Below are positions 52,093 to 60,866 of a DNA stretch of 64,000 bases, one piece after another. Under the pieces are notes generated by a model, which worked only from the letters and a program-made list of their open reading frames with translations, did not search any database and was not told the origin of the DNA. The DNA is from Planctomycetia bacterium (GTDB lineage Bacteria > Planctomycetota > UBA1135 > GCA-002686595): the NCBI GenBank assembly GCA_005778045.1, contig SXKQ01000153.1, forward strand, positions 1-64,000. Reading direction: 5' to 3'. Every line of letters begins with the position of its first letter. Position 1 is the stretch's first letter. Both the position numbers and the translations under genes were made by a program.

Positions 52093-53477
52093 GCGAGCTC
52101 CTGAAAGCGCAGTAGGCAGAGCATCGTGAGCACCGCCAGCATCGCCGCTGCATACGAGAGGCGGCGGGGGACGCCGAGCTCGGCGGGGAGTCGGCGCAGC
52201 TCAATCACCACGAGCTGCAGTTCCGCGACGCGCGAGCAGAGATAGGCGATCAGCGCCCCAAGAGCGCCGTGGAGCGGGACCATGACGACGCCGACGGCCA
52301 GCATGACGACGGCGGCTCGCTGATAGGCAAGACGCGTTGTGGCGAAGTCGCCCTGAGCCCTCTGCCACGGCGTCACGAGGAAGCCGAAAAGATGCACGAA
52401 CACTCCCATGAGCATGAGTACGAACAGTGGTCGGCTGGCAACGAAGGCGGGGCCGAGCAGCGCGCCGAGAATCACGTCGTCGAGCGCGAGCAGCGCGAGC
52501 AGGCCGACGAAGTAGAGGACCACGACGACGCTCGCGAGCTGGACGAAGCGCCGCGCAGCCTCGGTCATGCCATGCTGCGCGATCTGCGCCGCGAAGGTGG
52601 GATACAGCATCGCGGCCAGCGCGGAGCTTGCGACATGGACGCGCGTCGCGATGTCGTAGGCCCCGCAGTACATGCCGAGTTCCTCCGGCGTCGTCGTGCG
52701 CTCGAGCAACAGGCGGTCGATCGAGACGAGGGCACTCGAGGCGGCGGTGAATCCGAGCAGGTCCACGATGGCGGCTCGATAGCGCGGCAACTCCGGGGAG
52801 ACACGCAGGGTGCTCCATCCCGACCAGCGAGCCAACGCCGGTCCAGGGACGCTGCCCGTGGACTCGACGCTCGGAAGTCCGCGCGCGAGGAAGCGGTAGG
52901 CCAGCAGTACGAACGCGGCGGCCACCACGAATGGCGTCGACCATGCGAGAGGCCCGTGGTGACGGAACGACAGAGCGGCGACCGCGAGGAACGCTGCCGC
53001 CCAAGCGAAGTTGCGCAGTGCCGTCACGAGCCCGGCCTTGCCGGCGACCGCGAGTCGTGCGTAGTCGCGAGACGCGAGTCCGTGCAGCAGGGTGACGACC
53101 GCGAGGGCGATGGCTGCCTCGAGTCCGAGTGCGAGCGGTCCGACGCACAGTGCCAGCGCGAATAGCAGCAGCGTGGACATGCGCGTGAGCGCGCCGAGGT
53201 CCTGCGGTCGCGAGTCGCCGCGCGAATGCTCGTGGATCAGGAGCTGCCGTGCGACGTCTTGGTAGGTGATGACCCCGAGCAACGTCACGTACAGCGAGAA
53301 CTGGCCGTAGAGCGCGGGGCCGAGCTCGCGCCCGAGCACGGGCAGCGCTCCGAGCCCCGCTGCTGCGAGCGCGGCCTGGCTCGCGAGCACCTGCCCCGTG
53401 CCCACGGCGAGGAGCCGCCGGAGGCTGCGAGGCTGCGCCGCGGGCTGGGCCGGCAGCGATTGCGGTTGGGCGCTCAT
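52089..53477 (-). CDS. Polysaccharide flippase, Wzx-like
   Basis: 462 residues from the ATG at 53477, with about 12-14 membrane segments. The pattern is that of a MATE/PST exporter: 'GTGQVLASQAALAAAGLGAL' first helix, 'YGQFSLYVTLLGVITYQD', 'STRLLLFALALCVGPLAL'-like helices, 'DIATRVHVASSALAAMLYPT' and 'LGPAFVASRPLFVLMLMGVF'. It should move the undecaprenyl-linked repeat unit across the inner membrane for Wzy. It is the first gene of the minus-strand assembly block and overlaps the Wzy-like gene by 4 bp. The 225 bp to the divergent sugar transferase (53478-53702) hold no ORF and no clear promoter that I can see, though both promoters must lie there. Confidence 0.88.
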   Translation of the reverse strand: MSAQPQSLPAQPAAQPRSLRRLLAVGTGQVLASQAALAAAGLGALPVLGRELGPALYGQFSLYVTLLGVITYQDVARQLLIHEHSRGDSRPQDLGALTRMSTLLLFALALCVGPLALGLEAAIALAVVTLLHGLASRDYARLAVAGKAGLVTALRNFAWAAAFLAVAALSFRHHGPLAWSTPFVVAAAFVLLAYRFLARGLPSVESTGSVPGPALARWSGWSTLRVSPELPRYRAAIVDLLGFTAASSALVSIDRLLLERTTTPEELGMYCGAYDIATRVHVASSALAAMLYPTFAAQIAQHGMTEAARRFVQLASVVVVLYFVGLLALLALDDVILGALLGPAFVASRPLFVLMLMGVFVHLFGFLVTPWQRAQGDFATTRLAYQRAAVVMLAVGVVMVPLHGALGALIAYLCSRVAELQLVVIELRRLPAELGVPRRLSYAAAMLAVLTMLCLLRFQELA

Positions 53478-53702
53478 GGACGGACGGTGGCGGGCGCGGG
53501 GGTGCGGGGTGCGCAGGACTTTCCGTGTATTCGACCGGGTGGGGAGAGGGCTTGAGGTCCCCGGCGGCGGGCACGCCACGCCTTCCCCGTTCCACTTTTG
53601 CAGTCCCACGCATGGAACTCCCCGCTCGGCTCAACGCCTCCGCGTCGTTTTGCCGAAGCCTCTCGCGTTCCCGCCTACACCCCGTTCCCTGTTTTGCCTG
53701 AC

Positions 53703-54476
53703 ATGCCCCGCACCTCCGAGACATCCGCCTCGTCGTCGTCGCTCCAGAAGCTCTTCACCGTCCACCCCGGTGAGGTGACGGCTGCGTCCACGCCCGATCC
53801 GTCGACCGGGCCGTCGACCGCCAGCGGACCCGACTGGGAGGCCCTCGAGCCGCGCACGCTCTGGTACCGAGCCGGTCGTCCGGTCCTCGACTCGCTGCTG
53901 CTCGTGAGCACGCTGCCGATAGCCCTGCCGCTCATGGCGCTCGTCTCGCTCGCGAGCATGGTCGCGTTCCGCTCCTGGCGGCGTGTGTTCTTCATCCAGC
54001 CGCGTATCGGATATCGCGGACGGGTCTTTCAGCTCATGAAGTTCCGCACGATGAGCGAGCCTACGGGCACGGTGTTCGCGGCATGGAGCAACGGCGACCC
54101 CGCGCGCGTCACCCCGTTCGGACGCTTCCTGCGCAGTACGCACCTCGACGAACTGCCGCAGCTCTACAACGTGCTGCGGGGCGAGATGAGCTTCATCGGG
54201 CCGCGCCCCGAGATGGTCGAGGTCGAGCAGTGGGCCTTGAGCGAGATCCCCGGCTTTGACGAGCGTCTCGCGGTCAAGCCCGGCATCACCGGACTCGCAC
54301 AAGTCACGCAGGGCTACACGCCGCGCGACGTCGAGGCCTATCGCCGCAAGCTCGCGATCAACCGCCAATTCATCGCGTCCATGTCCATCGCGGGCGACCT
54401 CGCGATCCTCGTGCGCACGGGCCTGTGGATACTGCGCGGGCGCGGCTGGAGCTGGCGCCGCCCCAGCAAGGCCTAG
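53703..54476 (+). CDS. Initiating sugar-phosphate transferase (undecaprenyl-phosphate), WcaJ/PglC family
   Basis: 257 residues from the ATG at 53703. After a disordered N-terminal stretch (1-50, Ser/Thr/Pro-rich) comes one membrane segment ('PVLDSLLLVSTLPIALPLM') and the catalytic domain: 'FQLMKFRTMSEPTGT', 'TPFGRFLRSTHLDELPQLYN', 'LRGEMSFIGPRPEM' and 'VKPGITGLAQVTQGYTPRD'. The Asp-Glu pair in 'LDELPQ' is catalytic in this family. With a single N-terminal span it is like the short, monotopic PglC-type enzymes rather than five-span WcaJ. It starts the repeat unit by moving a sugar-1-phosphate from a UDP-sugar to undecaprenyl phosphate. Confidence 0.93.
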   Translation: MPRTSETSASSSSLQKLFTVHPGEVTAASTPDPSTGPSTASGPDWEALEPRTLWYRAGRPVLDSLLLVSTLPIALPLMALVSLASMVAFRSWRRVFFIQPRIGYRGRVFQLMKFRTMSEPTGTVFAAWSNGDPARVTPFGRFLRSTHLDELPQLYNVLRGEMSFIGPRPEMVEVEQWALSEIPGFDERLAVKPGITGLAQVTQGYTPRDVEAYRRKLAINRQFIASMSIAGDLAILVRTGLWILRGRGWSWRRPSKA

Positions 54477-54505
54477 CAGTTCCGTCGCCGGCGGGCGAAG
54501 CTCTC

Positions 54506-56455
54506 GTGCCCACCGTGAACGACCTCGAAACGAAGACTCGCCGGATCAGCGTCGTCGTGCCCGTGTACAACGAGTACGCGAACATCGCGACGTGCCTGCG
54601 TGGGCTCTGGCGAGCGCTCGAGTTCGAGCCGCACGAGATCCTCGTCGTGCACGACACGGACAAGGACACGACGCTTGCAGCGATCGCCGAAATGCCGGAT
54701 GCGCCGCCGACCCTGCGGCTCGTGCGCAATCGCATCGGGCGCGGTGCGGCGAACGCGATCCGTGCGGGCTTTGCCGCGGCGAGCGGCGATGTCATCGTGA
54801 CGACCATGGCGGACCTGAGCGACCCGCCGGAGAAGATCCTCGACCTCGCGCGCAGCATGCGGTCGAGCGGCGTGGCCGTGGTCGCGGGCTCGCGCTACAT
54901 GCCCGGCGGCTCGCAGGAGGGCGGGCCGATCGTGAAGCGCACACTGTCGCGCGTCGCGGGGCTCTCGCTGCACTGGTTTGCGGGGGTGGCGACGCACGAC
55001 GCGACCAACAACTTCAAGGCCTACAGCCGTGAGTTCCTGCGTCGCACGAACGTGCAGGCGCAGGGCGCTTTCGACATCGGGCTCGAGCTCAGCGTGAAGG
55101 CGCACCTTGCGGAGGCCGGAGTTGCCGAAGTGCCGACCTCGTGGCGGGATCGCTCGGCGGGCGAGAGTCGCTTCAAGGTCTGGACTTGGGTGCCGAAGTA
55201 CCTGCGCTGGTACGTCGCGGCCATGGCGGAGCCGATGTTCGTGTGGCTCGTGTGGTCGGGGTTCCTCGCGTGGGTGCTGTCTGCGGCGGTGTGGCGCGAG
55301 CGTGGCACGGCGGGCGATCTGAGCTTGTCCTTGCTCGCGGGCGCGCTCGGCGCGGCGGCGATCCTTTTGGCGCGCCGGATTCGCGGCCGCATGCGCTGGT
55401 GGGACGGGGTGCTCGCATTGCCGTGGACCAATCCGCGGCACGCGGACGCGCTCCGCCTCGGTAACGACGAGCTGGCGCTCGGTCTTGCGCTGGTGTCGAC
55501 AGCGCTGATGGTATTGCTCGGCTGCGGGCCGCGGCGCTGCGCGCTGGGTGCGACACGACTCGCGCGCTGGACAACGAGCCTCGACGGCCTGCGCATGCTC
55601 GCGGTACTGGCGCTTGCTGCGGTGCTCTTCCTCCAGCCCGTATCTACCGCTGATGGCACGCGCCTTGGGCAGGTGGGGCCGATGTGGCCGCTCGTGACGG
55701 GCGACGATGGAGCGACGTTGGCGTGGGACCGTGCGGTGCTGTGGGACGGGACCTTCCGGGCCTCGAGTGCGCTGTTGGTCTCGCTCGCGCTGTTGGCCGC
55801 TTCGAAGCGTCTCGAGGGCGTGCTCGCGGCGCTCGTGCTTGCCAGCGTTCCCCTCGGACATGACCTGCAAGGCGCGCTCGCGTGCGTCGCGGCCGCGGTG
55901 ATCGGCATCCGCAACACATACTCGGGCTGGCTGCGTGCGCTGTGCATGGCCTCGCTTGCCGCGCTCGCATTCACGAAGGTGCTGCTCCTGCCCATCGCGA
56001 TCGCGAGCGCGGCAGCCATCGTCGCCGCGCCGCTGCTGCAGCGCTCGTGGTGGAGCGCCGCCGCACGTGCTCTGTTCTTCGCGCTGGCTCTGTCCGCGGC
56101 GTGGTTCCTCGCCTCGCGCCTGCCGGCCGTCGCCGACGCGAACCTCCCGACGGTCGGCGCCGGGGCGTGGGATCGGCTCGTGGGGGCGCTGGCGTTGGCG
56201 TGGATCGCAGCGTGCTGGCCCGGCGCCCGCGCCAAGGAGTCCGCGCTCGGGCTCGCGCTGCTGGCGCTCGTGCTCCTCGGCATCGCCTTCGCGCCCGGCG
56301 CGGGCGGCGCCGTGCCGCTGGTTCTCGCGGCGATCGCGACGCAGCTGGTCCCGCTCGAGCTCGAGAGCCGACCGCGCTGGCTGCGCGTCGCCGTCCGTGT
56401 GCTGCCCGCGCTCGGACTGGTGCTCGCGCTCGCCGCGAGCCGAGCGAGTTCCTAG
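54506..56455 (+). CDS. GT2 glycosyltransferase with C-terminal multi-span membrane region
   Basis: About 649 residues from the GTG at 54506; a GTG at 54425 overlaps the previous gene and a GTG at 54515 is a third option. The N-terminal GT2 domain (about 12-240) resembles polyprenol-phosphate sugar transferases: 'ISVVVPVYNEYANIATCLRG', 'IGRGAANAIRAGFAAASGDV', 'TTMADLSDPPEKI', 'VAGSRYMPGGSQEGG' and 'FKVWTWVPKYLRWYV'. The rest has around ten hydrophobic segments and no motif that I recognise. It may make a lipid-linked sugar used to decorate the polymer. The gene shares the bases CTAG at its stop with the converging epimerase. Confidence 0.82.
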   Translation: MPTVNDLETKTRRISVVVPVYNEYANIATCLRGLWRALEFEPHEILVVHDTDKDTTLAAIAEMPDAPPTLRLVRNRIGRGAANAIRAGFAAASGDVIVTTMADLSDPPEKILDLARSMRSSGVAVVAGSRYMPGGSQEGGPIVKRTLSRVAGLSLHWFAGVATHDATNNFKAYSREFLRRTNVQAQGAFDIGLELSVKAHLAEAGVAEVPTSWRDRSAGESRFKVWTWVPKYLRWYVAAMAEPMFVWLVWSGFLAWVLSAAVWRERGTAGDLSLSLLAGALGAAAILLARRIRGRMRWWDGVLALPWTNPRHADALRLGNDELALGLALVSTALMVLLGCGPRRCALGATRLARWTTSLDGLRMLAVLALAAVLFLQPVSTADGTRLGQVGPMWPLVTGDDGATLAWDRAVLWDGTFRASSALLVSLALLAASKRLEGVLAALVLASVPLGHDLQGALACVAAAVIGIRNTYSGWLRALCMASLAALAFTKVLLLPIAIASAAAIVAAPLLQRSWWSAAARALFFALALSAAWFLASRLPAVADANLPTVGAGAWDRLVGALALAWIAACWPGARAKESALGLALLALVLLGIAFAPGAGGAVPLVLAAIATQLVPLELESRPRWLRVAVRVLPALGLVLALAASRASS

Positions 56456-57477
56456 ATCGTCCCGACCGCGATCGCGTCGCGGATCCACGGGATGACTTCG
56501 TCGAGCACCGTCTCGAGCGGAGTGGTGGCCTCGAAGCCGAGCAGGCGCTTCGCCTTGTCGGTGTTCGGCACGCGGTGCTGCACGTCGTGGGCAAACCCCT
56601 GATCGCAGACGTAGCGGAACGGCTTGGCGGGCCCGTGGACCTTTTTCCAGATCATCTCGGCGAGCTCGAGCACGGTCGTTGCCCGCGGCGTGGACAGGTT
56701 GAAGTCATCGTTCAGCGCCGCGGGGTGCTCCACGCACACGCGGATTCCACGCGCGAGGTCGCCGCCGTACGTGTAGCAGCGCACCTGCTGGCCGTCGCCG
56801 AGGATGTGCAGCGGATCCTGACCGCGCAGCACCTTCTGCACGATGTCGGGCACGACGTGGCTCAGCGCGAGCTTCACGTTGCCGCTCATCACCTCGTGCT
56901 CGCCGAGCGCGCGGCTCTCGCCGACTCCGATGCAGTTGAAAGGCCGCACGATCGTGGTGGGCAGGCCGTACTGCTCGCGCGCGCCCTTGGCGAAGTACTC
57001 GCAGGCGAGCTTCTGAAAGCCGTAGGTCGAAAACGGTGGGGGACAGCGCAGCTGCTCGCCCTCCGGCGTCGGAAACACGGTCGCATTCTCGTACACCATC
57101 GACGAGGAGAGCAGCGTGACCTTCTGCAGTCGCCCGCCCGCCTTGCGCGACGCTATCGCGGAGTCGTAGGCCCCGGCGATGATGCGCTCGTTCTCGGCGA
57201 TCAGGTCGTAGGCGTAAGTGTGGAAGTACGAGATGCCGCCGATCATCGCGGCTGCGGCGACGAAGTGGTCGCAGTCGGCGAGCAGGCGCGTGAGCAGCGC
57301 AACGTCCTTGGCGTCGCCCTCCACCAGCCGGAAGCGCGGGTGGCGGTCGTAGCTCTTCGCCACGCGGCCGTACTTGGAGAAGTTGTCGAGGCCCACGACC
57401 TCGTGGCCTTGGGCCAGCAGCTCCTCGACGAGGTAGCCGCAGATGAAGCCGTTGGAGCCGGTGGCGAGGACCTTCAT
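56452..57477 (-). CDS. NAD-dependent nucleotide-sugar epimerase/dehydratase (extended SDR)
   Basis: 341 residues from the ATG at 57477, which overlaps the dehydrogenase stop by 4 bp. It has an N-terminal Rossmann motif 'VLATGSNGFICGYLVEELLA', in which the third glycine of G-x-x-G-x-x-G is replaced by Cys followed by Gly. Then 'VGLDNFSKYGRVA', the Ser of 'LLSSSMVYENATVFP', the Tyr-x-x-x-Lys of 'STYGFQKLACEY' (about 151), 'RPFNCIGVGE' and 'GDGQQVRCYTYGGDLARGI'. It is similar to UDP-glucose/UDP-glucuronate 4-epimerases; the exact substrate is unknown. Paired with the dehydrogenase upstream, a uronic acid 4-epimerase such as UDP-GlcA to UDP-GalA is plausible. Confidence 0.88.
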   Translation of the reverse strand: MKVLATGSNGFICGYLVEELLAQGHEVVGLDNFSKYGRVAKSYDRHPRFRLVEGDAKDVALLTRLLADCDHFVAAAAMIGGISYFHTYAYDLIAENERIIAGAYDSAIASRKAGGRLQKVTLLSSSMVYENATVFPTPEGEQLRCPPPFSTYGFQKLACEYFAKGAREQYGLPTTIVRPFNCIGVGESRALGEHEVMSGNVKLALSHVVPDIVQKVLRGQDPLHILGDGQQVRCYTYGGDLARGIRVCVEHPAALNDDFNLSTPRATTVLELAEMIWKKVHGPAKPFRYVCDQGFAHDVQHRVPNTDKAKRLLGFEATTPLETVLDEVIPWIRDAIAVGTI

Positions 57478-58661
57478 ACGACGGAGATTCCGACCTTGGT
57501 GACGTTCCAGATGTCGACCACCGTCTTGCCGCGGAAGTCCGCCTGACGGTACTCGGAGTGTGGCGTGCCGATGAAGAGCAGGTCGCAGCGCTCGACCACT
57601 TGCTCGAAGGGCACGAGGCGCTCGTCCTGCACGAACGGGTCGCTGCACAAGACCTCGCGACACTCGCGCTCGAGGATCTTCTTCAGCTTGTAGGCAAGCG
57701 ACTCGCGCGGATCGTCGCTGTCACCCTTGAACGCCAAGCCGACCACGCCGACCGAGAGCTCGCGCAGCGGCCAGCGCAGGAGCGCACGCCGCACGAGGTA
57801 GTTGGGCAGGCCCTCGTTCACGAGCATGGCCGAGTGCCCGAGGAAGAAGGCATTCTCGTGGAACGCCGCGATCTGCATCGTGTCCTTGAACAGGCACGGA
57901 CCTGCTGCGAAGCCGGCCTTCGGGAATGCCTTGGCGCGCGGGTACTTCTCCGTCATCGCGCGGTGGATCTCGTAGAAGTCGAGCCCGTGCTCGTTCGCGA
58001 TCATGAAGAACTGGTTGGCGGTCGCGAACTGGATGTAGCGCCACGCGTTGTTGAAGAGCTTGGAGAGCTCCGCCGCGCGCGGCTGCATCTCGATCAGGTC
58101 CGGCGTGAGCGTGCGGAACAGGGCCGCAGCCCGCTCGCGTGCCCGCGCGCTCGTGCCCGACACGATCTGCGGCAGCGTCGAGATCTCCTCGAGCGCCACG
58201 CCCTCCGCCACGCGTTCCGGGCAGAAGGCCACGTCGACCTCGATGCTCTCGCGCGCGAACGCCGCTGCGATGCGCTCCGTCGTGCCGGGGTACACCGTGC
58301 TGCGCAGCACGAGGAGCTGCCCCTTGCGCAGGAACGTGCGATCGGCGGCGATCAGGTCGTCGTAGACCTCGAAGCGCGGGTTCAGGTGCTCGTCGAGCGG
58401 CGTGCCGATCACCGTGATGACGATCTCGGCCTTCTCGAGACACGCCTTGTCCGTCGTGCAGCGGAACGAATCGTCCGCGAGCACCTTGGGCAGCAGCTCG
58501 TCCGCGCCCTTGTCCGCGAACGGCATGCGCCCCGCATTCGTCTCCGCGACCTTGGCCGCATCGATGTCGAGCCCGACCACCCGATGCCCAGCGCGCGCCA
58601 GCGCGAGCCCCAGCGGCAGCCCGACGTGCCCACAACCACCGATGATGACGATCTGGCTCAT
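57474..58661 (-). CDS. Nucleotide-sugar dehydrogenase (UDP-glucose/GDP-mannose dehydrogenase family)
   Basis: 395 residues from the ATG at 58661. Rossmann start 'IVIIGGCGHVGLPLGLALAR', then 'EIVITVIGTPLDEHLNP', 'LRSTVYPGTTERIA', 'CPERVAEGVAL', 'LFNNAWRYIQFATANQF', the catalytic Cys in 'GFAAGPCLFKDTMQIAAF' and 'GLAFKGDSDDPRESLAYKL'. It oxidises C6 of a nucleotide sugar to a uronic acid in two NAD steps. It is clearly diverged from the WecC at 42237-43448, so the locus carries two different uronate-forming enzymes. Upstream, 58662-58909 (248 bp) holds nothing that I can identify. Confidence 0.92.
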   Translation of the reverse strand: MSQIVIIGGCGHVGLPLGLALARAGHRVVGLDIDAAKVAETNAGRMPFADKGADELLPKVLADDSFRCTTDKACLEKAEIVITVIGTPLDEHLNPRFEVYDDLIAADRTFLRKGQLLVLRSTVYPGTTERIAAAFARESIEVDVAFCPERVAEGVALEEISTLPQIVSGTSARARERAAALFRTLTPDLIEMQPRAAELSKLFNNAWRYIQFATANQFFMIANEHGLDFYEIHRAMTEKYPRAKAFPKAGFAAGPCLFKDTMQIAAFHENAFFLGHSAMLVNEGLPNYLVRRALLRWPLRELSVGVVGLAFKGDSDDPRESLAYKLKKILERECREVLCSDPFVQDERLVPFEQVVERCDLLFIGTPHSEYRQADFRGKTVVDIWNVTKVGISVV

Positions 58662-58909
58662 GACATTGGGTCGCGGAACGCGACGTTGACCGCTCCCGAT
58701 TCTACTCGCTCCCTCCACGCGCTCGGCCGAACGCCCAGCCTGTGGCGTCCTTGTCACGCCCCGGGGCCGCAAGGCAGTCCCAAAGGACGCCGCAGGGGCC
58801 GCGCAGCCCGGATGGGGCGGAGAGCGCTCATCGACGCCCTGGCGCTGGGTGGGGCGCCGAGTTCCGAACGGTGCTCGACCTCCGCCCCACGTGCCGGATC
58901 CGCAGCTCC

Positions 58910-60016
58910 TCAGTCGCAGATCCAGCGCATCCAGTCCTCGACTCCGCGCACGCGCCGCCGCCCCATCCAGGCGAGCAGGGGAGCCGTCAGGGCGAGGAAC
59001 ACGACCGCCAGCGCCAGCGCAGGCCAAGGGGAGAGGGCCCGTTGCCAGTACTGCGTCGTCTCTTCGCCGCGCGCCGCTGCGAGCCCCCAGAGGGGCCAGA
59101 GGTGCACGATGTGGTGCAGGACGTACAGCGTGAACGCGTGGCGACTGTAGCGACCGATCCAGAGCTCGAGCCGCGGCCATGCCTGCGCGTCCGGCGAGTC
59201 GAGCCAGCGGTAAGCCGCGGCGAAGAAGAGCAGCGCAATGCCGAGCGTGCCGCTGACGAACTCGGGCGTCGCGGGGTAGTTGGTCGAGCCTCCGAGCCAG
59301 CGTCCGCAAGGGCCTTCCAGCAGCGCGGGCCAGAGCGACTCGAGTGCGAGCGCCGTGAGGCTCGCGGCGAGCAGCAAGGCTCCGAGCTTCGCGCACCACG
59401 AGATCTCACGGCGCGAAGTTCGGTCGTGGGAGAACAGGACACTCGCCACGAGGAAGCCGAGCAACGGGTAGCACAGCCAGGGAAGCAGGGGGAAGTAGCC
59501 GCTGACCAGCAGACCGCTGAGAACGTCGGACAGGGTCGCGTCGTGCTCGAAGTAGCCGGCCGTCCAGAAGGACGCGTAGTCCACCGCCACGCGCGCCGCC
59601 GGGCTGATGGCGAACAGCACGGCACAGGCCCACGTGCAGACGAGGAGGCTCATGCGCCGGGCCCACTCGAGCATCAGGTAGCCGAATCCGATGAAGGTCA
59701 GCACGTCCCAGTTGAAGACGTCCTGCGGCATCCACACGAGCACGTTGAACAGGATTCCGGCTCCGATCAGGAACAGCCCGCGTCGGATGGTGCGGACGCG
59801 GATCAACGCGTCGCTCGCGCCGCGCGCGAGCTGGCCGTCGAGCCACAGCCGGTAGCTGAGGCCGGAGAGCAGCGTGAACAGCGGTGCGCCGAAGCCGGAG
59901 ATCTTCGGGACGACTCCCGAGAGATTCTCGACGAAGTGCACGACTACCATGATCGCGATCGCGGTGGTGCGCACGAGGTCGACGGACCGGATGCGCGCGC
60001 TAGCCAAGGTCGCCAC
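58910..60016 (-). CDS. Membrane acyltransferase-like protein, DUF1624/HGSNAT type
   Basis: About 368 residues. The GTG at 60016 overlaps the DUF155 gene by 17 bp and places 'RIRSVDLVRTTAIAIMVVVH' at the N terminus, the standard opening of DUF1624 and related acyltransferase-3 proteins; a TTG at 60007 is another option. About ten hydrophobic segments follow, with 'LFTLLSGLSYRLWLDGQLA' and 'GRYSRHAFTLYVLHHIVHLW'. Relatives include heparan-alpha-glucosaminide N-acetyltransferase, which moves acetyl groups across a membrane. The substrate here is unknown; the nearby polysaccharide locus makes acetylation of a sugar plausible. Confidence 0.82.
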   Translation of the reverse strand: MATLASARIRSVDLVRTTAIAIMVVVHFVENLSGVVPKISGFGAPLFTLLSGLSYRLWLDGQLARGASDALIRVRTIRRGLFLIGAGILFNVLVWMPQDVFNWDVLTFIGFGYLMLEWARRMSLLVCTWACAVLFAISPAARVAVDYASFWTAGYFEHDATLSDVLSGLLVSGYFPLLPWLCYPLLGFLVASVLFSHDRTSRREISWCAKLGALLLAASLTALALESLWPALLEGPCGRWLGGSTNYPATPEFVSGTLGIALLFFAAAYRWLDSPDAQAWPRLELWIGRYSRHAFTLYVLHHIVHLWPLWGLAAARGEETTQYWQRALSPWPALALAVVFLALTAPLLAWMGRRRVRGVEDWMRWICD

Positions 60017-60866
60017 TGCCGAGCATCTCGACGATCCACAGCACCGTCTGGGCCGAGAGCAGCACGATGATGATCCACTCCAGCGCGTGCCCGCGGCTCG
60101 CGAGCGCAACTTCGGTCAGGCGCTGGCCGCACATCTCGAATACGCGCTCCTGTGCTTCCAGTCGCGAGCTCGCCGCCTCGAGTCGCTCGGCGAGACGCAA
60201 GCGCTCGCGCAATCGCTCGCTGACTTGGCTCGCGAGGGTGGGGGGATAGACCTGCGGCGCGAGGATGCGCGGCGAGAGGCGTGCGAGCCGGCTGCGCAGC
60301 TCGACCAGCGCCACGAAGTGCGCGGAGAGCTCGGAACGCCGGACCAGCGAGCGCTCGTCGAACTCGAAGGCCAGCGGCGCCGCTTGTTTCATCGGGCCCC
60401 AGCCTTGCTCGATCGCGACTTCGAGCTCGCGCAGCTCGTGCTCGATGCACGCACCCTCGAGCGCTGCGCGCGCGATCGGCTCCATGCGCTCGTGCTCGGC
60501 ACACACCGCGAGCGCACGTTGCGTGTGCGCGAGCACGGCACCGGGAACTTGCAGGACCGTGCACGGCATGCCGGGCGCGGCGAAGCGCTCGTTGAGCGTC
60601 TCTCGAAGGTCGTGTCCCCACGTGGCCTGCTCCGCTTCGTCGGCGGGCACGAGCAGCAGATGCAGGTCGGACGGCGCGTCCACTTGCGGCGCGAGCTCGT
60701 CGAGCGTCTTCGGCGTCCGCGACGCGCGCTCGACCGGCTTGCGATCGCCGACGCCGCTCGCACCGAGGCTCGGGGCCGCGGGATCGGAGAGCGGAACAAG
60801 TGCCAGCGCGAGCAGGCGCGTGCCCGGCGGGAACGATCGTGAGGAGGGGCTCTTGGGCGAGTTCAT
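60000..60866 (-). CDS. RMD1/YagE (DUF155) family protein with C-terminal membrane anchor
   Basis: 288 residues. The C-terminal half is helical and reads like the DUF155 family: 'RLRERLRLAERLEAASSRLE', 'VFEMCGQRLTEVALASRGHA' and a membrane span 'LEWIIIVLLSAQTVLWIVEM'. The span after a conserved H-x-L-E-W-I-I-I is typical. Yeast homologues Rmd1, Rmd8 and Sif2 and bacterial members are poorly understood, tied to mitochondrial or membrane functions. The N-terminal half ('LHLLLVPADEAEQATWG') is more variable. It overlaps the upstream oxidoreductase by 4 bp and the downstream acyltransferase by 17 bp. Confidence 0.78.
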   Translation of the reverse strand: MNSPKSPSSRSFPPGTRLLALALVPLSDPAAPSLGASGVGDRKPVERASRTPKTLDELAPQVDAPSDLHLLLVPADEAEQATWGHDLRETLNERFAAPGMPCTVLQVPGAVLAHTQRALAVCAEHERMEPIARAALEGACIEHELRELEVAIEQGWGPMKQAAPLAFEFDERSLVRRSELSAHFVALVELRSRLARLSPRILAPQVYPPTLASQVSERLRERLRLAERLEAASSRLEAQERVFEMCGQRLTEVALASRGHALEWIIIVLLSAQTVLWIVEMLGSGDLG

